A stretch of DNA of 33,925 nucleotides from Candidatus Iainarchaeum sp. (lineage in GTDB: Archaea; B1Sed10-29): the NCBI GenBank assembly GCA_003551125.1, contig PULY01000028.1, positions 1 through 33,925 on the forward strand. The letters run 5' to 3'. The notes below the pieces were generated by a model that made no database searches, was not told the origin of the DNA, and worked only from the letters and a program-made list of their open reading frames with translations. The stretch's first letter is position 1. Every line of letters starts with the position of its first letter. The position numbers and the translations under genes are program-made. Shown in pieces: positions 15,596-22,301 of this stretch.

Positions 15596-15676
15596 CGCCG
15601 GGAAAGGGATTCGAACCCTTGAGGCCATAGGCCACCGGTCCTCAAAACCGGCGCATTACCGCTCTGCCATCCCGGC
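15596..15676 (-). tRNA. tRNA-Ser (anticodon TGA)
   Basis: The minus-strand sequence folds as a class II tRNA. Acceptor stem GCCGGGA/TCCCGGC, discriminator G73, anticodon stem CCGGT/ACCGG with loop TTTGAGG (anticodon TGA), a long variable arm containing GGCC-TAT-GGCC, and T arm AAGGG-TTCGAAT-CCCTT. The long variable arm plus anticodon TGA and discriminator G identify serine. No CCA is encoded and no intron is seen. It lies between the dCMP deaminase gene and pyrH; the latter starts only 21 nt after the tRNA. Confidence 0.95.
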
Positions 15677-15784
15677 TTTATCTATATATCTAGTTTTTTA
15701 TTTCTTTGACTAGTTACTGTAGTATTACTTTAAGATGTCTTTGGATAAAAAACTTACTTGGGTTTAATAGAATTATTTATCGGT
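15677..15784 (-). promoter_or_regulatory. Intergenic region with candidate promoter of tRNA-Ser-pyrH
   Basis: About 108 nt between the dCMP deaminase stop and tRNA-Ser. On the minus strand the part next to the tRNA reads CTAGATATATAGATAAAG, a TATA-like element only about 10-20 nt from the tRNA 5' end; further upstream is AAATAAAAAAC. Either could drive the tRNA. Nothing else is evident. Confidence 0.3.
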
Positions 15785-16294
15785 TTATTTGAGTTTTCCT
15801 TCACGTGCTTTCTTCAGTTTCTTTATGTATTCTTCTTTTTCTTCTGCTGCCCATTCTTCTGGACTGTATCGGATTATTTTTCCTTCTTTATTTTTTGTTA
15901 TTACTTCTTTTATCCCTGCATTTACTAGCACTCTTTTACATCTGTCACATGGTCTTGAAACGGTGTATTCTCCTGTTTTCCCGTTTTTTCCAACTATGTA
16001 AAGTGTTCCATCTTTTATTTGTATTCCGTGTCTTGCAGCGTTAACTACTGCATTTTCTTCTGAGTGTACTGCTGGGCATAAATCGTATCTTGCGTATCTA
16101 GGTGCATTTGCTTCATCTTTGAGGCATCCGTCTTCACAGTTTGTGCTTCCTCTGGGTGGGCCGTTGTATCCTGTTGCTACTATTACGTCATTTTTTACAA
16201 TTATTGAACCAAATTTTCTTCTCTTACAAGGGCTTCTTTCACCTATCGATGAAGCTATATTCAAGTAGTAGTTATCTTTCTTAGGTCTATTCAT
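15785..16294 (-). CDS. Deoxycytidylate (dCMP) deaminase family protein
   Basis: A zinc-dependent deaminase that converts dCMP to dUMP for dTTP synthesis. The 169 residues show the zinc ligands H77-x-E79 (VHSEENAVVNAARHG) and P-C116-x-x-C119 (SRPCDRCKRVLVNAG), and the upstream TGYNGPPRGSTNCEDGC, as in the dCMP deaminase/ComEB family. The usual H-A-E is H-S-E here, a conservative change seen in relatives. The C-terminus is a charged helix. It stands between rps10 and tRNA-Ser, among translation genes, together with three nucleotide kinases elsewhere in the window. Confidence 0.88.
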   Translation of the reverse strand: MNRPKKDNYYLNIASSIGERSPCKRRKFGSIIVKNDVIVATGYNGPPRGSTNCEDGCLKDEANAPRYARYDLCPAVHSEENAVVNAARHGIQIKDGTLYIVGKNGKTGEYTVSRPCDRCKRVLVNAGIKEVITKNKEGKIIRYSPEEWAAEEKEEYIKKLKKAREGKLK

Positions 16295-16339
16295 TGAATC
16301 CTTCCTTTTTTAAATTCGGGTTTTTAATTCGATATTGGT

Positions 16340-16654
16340 CTATTCTTCTTTTAATTCTATCTCTATTTTTACTTCTGAGGGGATTTCTGTCCTCATTATC
16401 TGTCTTAGTGTTCTTTCATCGGATTCTATCTCTATTAATCTTTTATGTATTCTCATTTTCCAGTTTTCGAATGTTCTTGATCCGTCTCCACATGGGCTTT
16501 TCATTGTACTGACTTTCATTTCTTTGGTTGGCAGAGGGATTGGACCTGACATATTTATTCCTGTTTTCTGCGCTATCCTTTTGATTTCATCGCACAGTTC
16601 TTCTAGTTTTTCGTGGTCTGGGCTTATTGCTTTTATTTTGGCTTTTTGTGGCAT
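16340..16654 (-). CDS. rps10: Ribosomal protein uS10
   Basis: Small-subunit head protein, 104 residues from ATG 16654. Marks: MPQKAKIKAISPDHEKLEELCDEIKRIAQKTGINMSGPIPLPTKEMKVSTMKSPCGDGSRTFENWKMRIHKRLIEIESDERTLRQIMRTEIPSEVKIEIEL. The GPIPLPT loop and the Arg-rich KRLIEI are universal. An in-frame GTG three codons upstream is part of the region AGAGTGATTATA and is less likely as the start. It follows aEF1A as in most archaea. Confidence 0.95.
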   Translation of the reverse strand: MPQKAKIKAISPDHEKLEELCDEIKRIAQKTGINMSGPIPLPTKEMKVSTMKSPCGDGSRTFENWKMRIHKRLIEIESDERTLRQIMRTEIPSEVKIEIELKEE

Positions 16655-16662
16655 TATAATCA

Positions 16663-16721
16663 CTCTGTTTTTTACTGCGTTTGCAGTTCTTTATATTAAA
16701 GAAAAGGGGGGGGAAGGGGGT
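16663..16721 (-). other. aEF1A-rps10 spacer with C-rich tract and small hairpin
   Basis: Right after the aEF1A stop the transcript would read ACCCCC-TT-CCCCCCCC-TTTTCTTT, an unusual pure pyrimidine tract in such an AT-rich genome (plus strand 16706-16720). It is followed by an AT stretch and a perfect 5-bp hairpin, ACTGC-AAAC-GCAGT, at 16674-16687 close upstream of rps10. It could be a termination, processing or translational signal. No function is proven. Confidence 0.4.
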
Positions 16722-17999
16722 TTATTTTTTCTTTGTTACTTCCATTACTTTTCCTGCTGCTATTGTTTTCCCCATGTCTCTCATTGCGAAGCTGGATAGT
16801 TCTGGGAAATCTTTTCCAGATTCAACTATCATTGGTTGTGTTGGTCTCATTGTTACTACTGCTGCGTCTCCTTGTTTTATGTAGTCTGGGTTTTCTTCTT
16901 TTACTTCTCCTGTTTTTGGGTTTAGTTTTTTGTCTATATTTGTTATGCTGCATGCTACTTGAGCTGTGTGGCAGTGTAGTACTGGTTGGTATCCTTTTGT
17001 TATTGCTGATGGGTGGCTTAGCACTATTATTCTTGCTTTGAATTCTTCTGCTACTGTTGGCTTGTTGTCTGGTGTTCCTACTACTGTTCCTCTTTTTAGG
17101 TATCTTTTGTCCACTCCTTTTAGGTTGAATCCTATGTTGTCTCCTGGTTCTGCTTCTTCTATTTCTTTGTGGTGCATTTCTATTTGTTTTACTTCTCCTG
17201 TTTGGTCTCCTGGCATTACTGTTACTTTTTGTCCTTTTTTCAGTACTCCTGTTTCTACTCTTCCTACTGGTACTGTTCCAACTCCTTTTATTGTGTATAC
17301 GTCTTGTATTGGTACTCTTAGGGGTTTGTCTACTGGTTTTTCTGTTTCTTTGAATCCGTCTAATGCGTCTACTAGTGTTTTGCCATCGTACCATGGTGTG
17401 TTGTCTGATTTGTCAACTACATTGTCTCCTTCAAATGCGGAGATTGGTACAAATGGTATTTCATCTGTTTTGTATCCTATTCCTTTCAGTAGTTTTTCTA
17501 CTTCTGCTTTTACTTTTTTGTATTGGTCTTCTTTGTAGTCTGCTGCGTCCATTTTGTTTATTGCTACTGCTATTTGTCCTACTCCAAGTGTTTTTGCTAG
17601 TTGTGCGTGTTCTCTTGTTTGTTCTTGTACTCCGTCACTTGGTTTTCCGGATACTACAAGTACTGCTGCGTCTGCTTGGCTTGTTCCTGTGATCATGTTT
17701 TTTACGAAGTCACTGTGTCCTGGTGCGTCTATTATTGTGAATTTTTTGCTGTCTGTTTCAAATTCTTCGTGCATTACATCGATGGTTACTCCTCTTTCTC
17801 TTTCTTCCTCTAGTCTGTCCATCATGAAAGCGAATGAGAAGCTTGCTCCTGCTTCTGATGCTTTTGCTTCTTCTTCTAGTTTTCTGTATTGTTCTTTTGT
17901 TAGGTTTCCTGAATCGTACATTATTCGTCCTACTGTTGTGGATTTTCCGTGGTCCACGTGTCCTATGAACACTAGGTTCATGTGTGGTTTTTTTGCCAT
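16722..17999 (-). CDS. tuf: Translation elongation factor aEF1A (EF-Tu orthologue)
   Basis: GTPase that delivers aminoacyl-tRNA to the ribosome. The 425 residues have the G1 motif GHVDHGKST (13-21), switch I with FAFMMDRLEEERERGVTIDV (about 57-75), G3 DAPGH (91-95) and G4 NKMD (148-151), then the two beta-barrel domains (RVPIQDVYTIKGVGTVPVGRVETG; YQPVLHCHTAQVACSI). This is the full archaeal/eukaryotic EF1A form. ATG 17999 has a near-perfect GGAGGTG five bases upstream. It lies 167 nt downstream of aEF2, with its own promoter-like region. Confidence 0.97.
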   Translation of the reverse strand: MAKKPHMNLVFIGHVDHGKSTTVGRIMYDSGNLTKEQYRKLEEEAKASEAGASFSFAFMMDRLEEERERGVTIDVMHEEFETDSKKFTIIDAPGHSDFVKNMITGTSQADAAVLVVSGKPSDGVQEQTREHAQLAKTLGVGQIAVAINKMDAADYKEDQYKKVKAEVEKLLKGIGYKTDEIPFVPISAFEGDNVVDKSDNTPWYDGKTLVDALDGFKETEKPVDKPLRVPIQDVYTIKGVGTVPVGRVETGVLKKGQKVTVMPGDQTGEVKQIEMHHKEIEEAEPGDNIGFNLKGVDKRYLKRGTVVGTPDNKPTVAEEFKARIIVLSHPSAITKGYQPVLHCHTAQVACSITNIDKKLNPKTGEVKEENPDYIKQGDAAVVTMRPTQPMIVESGKDFPELSSFAMRDMGKTIAAGKVMEVTKKK

Positions 18000-18030
18000 G
18001 TAAGCACCTCCGTTAGCGTCATGGATTTAT

Positions 18031-18120
18031 TAATTTTTATATAATATCAGTATCTGCGTTCTCGCAGTATCTGCATATTCTTATCTTTATTGTTCTTATT
18101 CTTATTTATATATATTACAG
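18031..18120 (-). promoter_or_regulatory. aEF1A upstream region: two TATA-like elements, a direct repeat and a hairpin
   Basis: Minus strand, from distal to proximal: a TATA-like AATATATATAAATAAG at about 18101-18117; two direct copies of GCAGATACTG (plus 18048-18057 and 18065-18074, 17 bp apart) whose junction forms a hairpin CTGCG-AGAA-CGCAG (18054-18067); and a TATA-like TTATATAAAA at about 18035-18044. The proximal element would put the start near 18013, leaving a short leader with GGAGGTG. If the distal element is used, the hairpin lies in the leader. The repeat may be a regulator site. Confidence 0.5.
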
Positions 18121-18166
18121 GGGTAGTGTTGTTCTTCTTTTATTTTTTGCTTTTGATGTGTTCTTG

Positions 18167-20356
18167 TTATATTAGTTCCTCTGGTTTTGGAATTTGTTCC
18201 TTTAATCCTTTTCTTTTTCTTATTTCCATTATCTTTTCTCTTTGTAGACTTTTTGGCAGTGGCTCGTATCCGTAGTATTCTTGACTCCATAGCGCTTTTC
18301 CCTGTGTTATGCTTCTTATGTCGCTTGAGAATCCGAATGTTTCGGCTACGGGTACTTTGGTTGTTACTTTTGTTGTTCTTCCTTTTTGTTCCATGTTTTC
18401 TACTTTTCCTCTTCTGTTCCTTATGTCTTTTGTTATTTCTCCTATGAATTCCTGTGGTGTGTCTATGTAGATTTTTTTCTTTGGTTCCAATAGTTTTGGT
18501 TTTCCCGTTAGTACTGTTGCCTTTATTCCTTTTTTGAGTGTTGGTATTACTTGTGCAGGTCCTCTGTGTACTGCGTCTTCGTGTAGTGATGCATCTTTTA
18601 CAAGTATTTTTGTTCTTGATAGTTTTTCTCTTGCTAGTGGTCCTTCTTCTACTGCTTCTTCGAATGCTTGCACTATTAGATCTTTTGCTTCATTGAGGTA
18701 TTGAACTCCTTTACTTTCATTTATTAGCATGTTGTCTCTTTTTATGCTCCATATGTTTTTCGCTAATTTTTTATCCATTCCGTGTTCTCTTAATTGTTCC
18801 GCTAGTTTCTTTTTATCTTTTATTTCTTGTTCTATTTCTCCTTCTTGTATTGCTTTTGCTATTCCTTCTTCCAGTGGTTCTGCTTGTATTACGAATTGGT
18901 TATGTCTATTTGGTGTTTTTGGTTTTAGTTCCTGTGATTTTTGAGTGGATTGTTCTCTGTATACTACGATTGGTTGGCTTGTTGAGCATTTCACTTTTTT
19001 GTATTTTCTTATTTTTTCTTCGGTTACTTCTAAGTGTAATTCTCCCTGTCCTGATAATCTGTATTCTCCTGTTTCTTCATTTATTTCTACGCTTATGGTT
19101 GGGTCTTCTTTTTCAATTTCTCTCATTGCTTTTATTAATTTTGGCAGTTCTTTTGGATTTTCAGGTTCTATTGATTTTGTTACTACAGGGTCCGAATGAT
19201 GTTCTATGCTTTCGAATGGTATCATGTCTATTTCTGATACCGTTTCTCCTGAGAATGAGTCTCCTATTCCTGTTAAAGCAGCTATGTTTCCAGCTGGTAT
19301 GTCTTTTACTTGTTTTCTTCCTGCTTCCATTGATATGCTTACTTGTTGTATTTTTGCTTCTGCGTGAGTGTTTAATAGTTTTACTTCTTGTCCTTCTCTA
19401 GCTGTTCCGCTGTATATTCTTGCGGTTGCTACCTGTCCTACGTGAGGGTCTTTTTCCAAGTTTGTTACGAGCATTATGGTTTTTCCTTTTTTGTCGCATT
19501 CCTTCATCATTCTTCCTTCTTCTGATTTTGGATCTCCCTTCCATATTTCAGGTATTCTGTATTTTTGTGATTCTTTTGGATTTGGTAAGTGTTTTATTAC
19601 CATATCAAGTACTACAGGGTATACTGGTGATTTTTTAGCCAGTTCTTTTTGATTATCTTCTTTTAGGTATTTATAGATGTCTTTGAATGTTATTCCTGTT
19701 TTTTCCATGTATGGTTTTGATATTCCCCAGTTGTATAGTGCTGATCCGAATGCTACTGATCCGTCTTCCACTGTCATTTGCCATTCTTTTGCTAGTTCTT
19801 TTGTTGGGGCGTAGTTTCTGATCAATTGGTTTACTTCTTTTATTGTGTCTATTAGTCTTTTTTGAAGTTCTTCTTCATCTACTTGTAATTCGGTGATTAG
19901 TCTATCTACTTTGTTTATGTATAGTATGGGTTTGACTTTTTCTTTGAGTGCTTGTCTTACTACTGTTTCTGTTTGGGGCATTATTCCTTCTACTGCTCCT
20001 ACTACTATTACACATCCATCTACTGCTCTCATGGCTCTTGTTACTTCTCCTCCGAAGTCAACGTGTCCTGGTGTGTCTATTAAGTTTATTAAGTATTCAT
20101 CATCATCGAATTCGTAGACCATGGATATGTTTGCACTTTCTATGGTTATTCCTCTTTCTTGTTCTTCTTCCATTGTGTCCATTACTAGTTCTTGTCCTGC
20201 AAGTTCTCCACTCATTAGTCCTGCTCCATAGATCAGGTTGTCTGATAATGTTGTTTTTCCGTGATCTATATGTGCTGCTATTCCTATGTTTCTTACATTT
20301 TCTGTTTTTTCCATTATTTCTCGTGCTTTTTTAGCCATTCGTTCTTTTCTGCCCAT
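18167..20356 (-). CDS. fusA: Translation elongation factor aEF2
   Basis: Ribosomal translocase, 729 residues. G1 AHIDHGKT (28-35), DTPGHVDF, NKVD, then the domains II-V of the archaeal/eukaryotic EF2. Domain IV holds SLHEDAVHRGPAQVIPT, where the histidine of HRG (about residue 597) is the expected diphthamide residue; the HRGPAQ form is typical of archaea. The start ATG 20356 (MGRKERMAKK) has AAAGGAGATAAAA upstream. It follows rps7 and precedes aEF1A in the str-like cluster. Confidence 0.97.
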   Translation of the reverse strand: MGRKERMAKKAREIMEKTENVRNIGIAAHIDHGKTTLSDNLIYGAGLMSGELAGQELVMDTMEEEQERGITIESANISMVYEFDDDEYLINLIDTPGHVDFGGEVTRAMRAVDGCVIVVGAVEGIMPQTETVVRQALKEKVKPILYINKVDRLITELQVDEEELQKRLIDTIKEVNQLIRNYAPTKELAKEWQMTVEDGSVAFGSALYNWGISKPYMEKTGITFKDIYKYLKEDNQKELAKKSPVYPVVLDMVIKHLPNPKESQKYRIPEIWKGDPKSEEGRMMKECDKKGKTIMLVTNLEKDPHVGQVATARIYSGTAREGQEVKLLNTHAEAKIQQVSISMEAGRKQVKDIPAGNIAALTGIGDSFSGETVSEIDMIPFESIEHHSDPVVTKSIEPENPKELPKLIKAMREIEKEDPTISVEINEETGEYRLSGQGELHLEVTEEKIRKYKKVKCSTSQPIVVYREQSTQKSQELKPKTPNRHNQFVIQAEPLEEGIAKAIQEGEIEQEIKDKKKLAEQLREHGMDKKLAKNIWSIKRDNMLINESKGVQYLNEAKDLIVQAFEEAVEEGPLAREKLSRTKILVKDASLHEDAVHRGPAQVIPTLKKGIKATVLTGKPKLLEPKKKIYIDTPQEFIGEITKDIRNRRGKVENMEQKGRTTKVTTKVPVAETFGFSSDIRSITQGKALWSQEYYGYEPLPKSLQREKIMEIRKRKGLKEQIPKPEELI

Positions 20357-20399
20357 TTTTATCTCCTTTAATTATTTGATTTTTAGAATTCTCAGTTTG

Positions 20400-20996
20400 C
20401 TATTTTGAACTTTCTGCTATTCTTTCTGCATTTATTTTTTGTGCTACTGAGAATGAACTTGAATCTGAATTTGATGCTTTTATTAATTCGTCTTTTAGTG
20501 CTTCTGATACCGATTTTTTTGAGTTATATGTGTTTATTGCTACTGATTTACCTATATTTCTTATTGAGAAGTCTACTCTTCTTTTTGGTGATGTGTCTAC
20601 TGGTTGATGTCTTTTTATTCCTCCTCTTTGTATCATGGTTGTTTCTTCTCTTGGTGCTGAGTTTTCTATTGCTCTTACAAGTATTTCTATTGGGTTTTTT
20701 CCTGTTTCTTCCTCTATTTTTTCAAATGTTTCCTTCACATTTTTGTACATCTTGCTTTTCTTACCTGTTCCTCCTTTATGTCTTATTACTTTTCCACTTA
20801 TTTTTCTTCCGGTTCCTCCTCTCATGAGTGTATTGATTAATCTTTCCACTATGTTTACGTTTGCTCCTATTGGTTCTTTTACTTGTTTCCCTTGATTGTG
20901 AATAGGTGTTTCTGGATCCAGGTTTATGTATCTCTTTAGTCCTGGGTCTTTTACTTCTATTTCTTCTGTACTCCATTTTCCAAGTATTTTTTCCAT
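20400..20996 (-). CDS. rps7: Ribosomal protein uS7
   Basis: Small-subunit head protein, 198 residues from ATG 20996. The archaeal core is visible: NIVERLINTLMRGGTGRKISGKVIRHKGGTGKKSKMYKNVKETFEKIEEETGKNPIEILVRAIENSAPREETTMIQRGGIKRHQPVDTSPKRRVDFSIRNIGKS, and the C-terminal SEALKDELIKASNSDSSSFSVAQKINAERIAESSK. An in-frame GTG at 21005 (MKKM) lies in the ribosome-binding region, 5 nt after the rps12 stop, and is less likely. Confidence 0.95.
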   Translation of the reverse strand: MEKILGKWSTEEIEVKDPGLKRYINLDPETPIHNQGKQVKEPIGANVNIVERLINTLMRGGTGRKISGKVIRHKGGTGKKSKMYKNVKETFEKIEEETGKNPIEILVRAIENSAPREETTMIQRGGIKRHQPVDTSPKRRVDFSIRNIGKSVAINTYNSKKSVSEALKDELIKASNSDSSSFSVAQKINAERIAESSK

Positions 20997-21010
20997 TTTT
21001 TTCACTTTTT

Positions 21011-21439
21011 CTATCTTTGTGGTTTTTCTATTTTTCCTTTTATTACTTCTTTGAGTGATACTCCGTTGACTTTTATTATTCTGTATTTTACTCCGACCAT
21101 TGTTCCTACTGGTCCTCCTTGTGCTCCTCCTGCTCCTTCTATTAGTACTTCGTCATGTTCATCTATTATGTTTACTGCTCCTTCTTTTGGCATGTGTACT
21201 GTCACTACTTTTCCGTTTTTCAGTAGTTGTACTCTTGCACATTTGATTATTCCTGAGGAGGGTTGTTTTTGTTCTATTCCTTTTTTCTGTAGGACTATTC
21301 CTCTAGCTTGTGGTGCTCCTTCCAGTGGGTCTTGAAGTCTTCCAGCTTTTTTTCTCATTCTCTTTACGTACTTGCTGTCGCTCCATCTATCTTTTTTTCT
21401 TTTTTCTTTGAGTTTTCTTGCTGCGAATTCTCCTGGCAT
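21011..21439 (-). CDS. rps12: Ribosomal protein uS12
   Basis: Decoding-centre protein, 142 residues. Marks: RWSDSKYVKRMRKKAGRLQDPLEGAPQARGIVLQKKGIEQKQP at the N-terminus and the C-terminal DEVLIEGAGGAQGGPVGTMVGVKYRIIKVNGVSLKEVIKGKIEKP. The universal loop usually written QPNSAIRKC is QPSSGIIKC here (residues about 59-67): Pro and the second Ser are kept, Asn, Ala and Arg are changed. ATG 21439 is preceded by AGAGGTAAGAAAAA. Confidence 0.95.
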   Translation of the reverse strand: MPGEFAARKLKEKRKKDRWSDSKYVKRMRKKAGRLQDPLEGAPQARGIVLQKKGIEQKQPSSGIIKCARVQLLKNGKVVTVHMPKEGAVNIIDEHDEVLIEGAGGAQGGPVGTMVGVKYRIIKVNGVSLKEVIKGKIEKPQR

Positions 21440-21529
21440 TTTTTCTTACCTCTGTGTTTTTTTGAGCGTTATTTTTTTGTTTTTTGAGTTATTTATTGTT
21501 TTTGTAGTTTCTTTCCTTATTTTTTAATT

Positions 21530-21937
21530 TTAAATGATTTTTATGTTTTCTATATCGAAGTGTCTCTTTGTCAGTTCTTTTACTTTTCTTACTTTTTTTC
21601 CTTTTCTTCCTATTGTTCTCTTTTTGTCCGAAGGATCCACTTTTATTCTTACTTCTCCGTCTTTTTCCTGTATTTTTTTCGGTTCTACAGGATAGAATAA
21701 GTTTCTTATAAATTCTTCGAGATCTTCAGAGTATTTGTAAACGTGTATCTTTTTTCCTAGTTTCCTTTTAACTTTGTTGATCATTGATCCTTCTTTTCCT
21801 ATTGCTAGTCCTAAATCTTCGGGTTTTACTAGTATTGTTGCTTCTTCTTCATTTATTATACAGTCTTTTACTGTTGCTCCTGTGATTTCTTCAAATATGT
21901 TTATGGTTTTGATTTCTTTTGATCCGTATTTGATCAT
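21530..21937 (-). CDS. nusA: NusA-like KH-domain transcription factor
   Basis: Archaeal NusA homologue, 135 residues, made of two KH RNA-binding domains without the bacterial RNAP-binding and S1 domains. The two GxxG loops are visible: GLAIGKEGSMINKVKRKLG (about 48-66) and RTIGRKGKKVRKVKELTKRHFDIENIKI at the end. It is located between rpl30e and rps12, its conserved archaeal site. Its transcriptional role in archaea is not well established. Confidence 0.92.
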   Translation of the reverse strand: MIKYGSKEIKTINIFEEITGATVKDCIINEEEATILVKPEDLGLAIGKEGSMINKVKRKLGKKIHVYKYSEDLEEFIRNLFYPVEPKKIQEKDGEVRIKVDPSDKKRTIGRKGKKVRKVKELTKRHFDIENIKII

Positions 21938-21989
21938 TTTGTTCCCTTTTGTTCTGTTTTTCCTTGTTTACTTTTGTTTTTCTTTGTTT

Positions 21990-22283
21990 TTATTCTATTT
22001 CTTTTTTGTTGACTGTTCCTGTGTCTTCAATTGTTATTGTTGTGGTTAAATGTGGTCTTCTGCAGGTTTCTCCTAGTTCCAGACTTGTTCCGGGATATGT
22101 TTTTAGGAGTATATTTTTTTCCTTTGTTTTTTCTTTTATTTCTTTTTTTATTTCTCTAGGGGTGTTCTTCGCTATTATCACTATTTCTACTTTTCCTTCT
22201 TCTATTTTTTCTTTTGTTTCTTTTGTACCGTATGTTATTTTACCTGTTCTTATTATTTCTTTTATTGCTTTTTCTATTTCCAT
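21990..22283 (-). CDS. rpl30e: Ribosomal protein eL30
   Basis: Archaeal/eukaryotic large-subunit protein of the L7Ae/L30e/S12e/Gadd45 fold, 97 residues from ATG 22283. Marks: IEKAIKEIIRTGKITYGTKETKEKIEEGKVEIVIIAKNTPREIKKEI and YPGTSLELGETCRRPHLTTTITIEDTG. The ATG at 22292 (MIKM) is an alternative start; neither has a strong ribosome-binding site. It follows rpoA2 directly, as is usual. Confidence 0.92.
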   Translation of the reverse strand: MEIEKAIKEIIRTGKITYGTKETKEKIEEGKVEIVIIAKNTPREIKKEIKEKTKEKNILLKTYPGTSLELGETCRRPHLTTTITIEDTGTVNKKEIE

Positions 22284-22301
22284 TTTGATCATCGTTTTCT
22301 T

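Noticed and set aside
15575..15628. N-terminal extension of UMP kinase (MASRVRIPFPALNQKR...)
   Set aside because: It is the translated T arm and acceptor of tRNA-Ser; the family start MKIVIKIGGS at 15574 has its own ribosome-binding site.
16822..17394. 190-codon Arg/Ser/Asn-rich minus-strand frame inside aEF1A
   Set aside because: Out-of-frame shadow of aEF1A on the same strand, low-complexity product.
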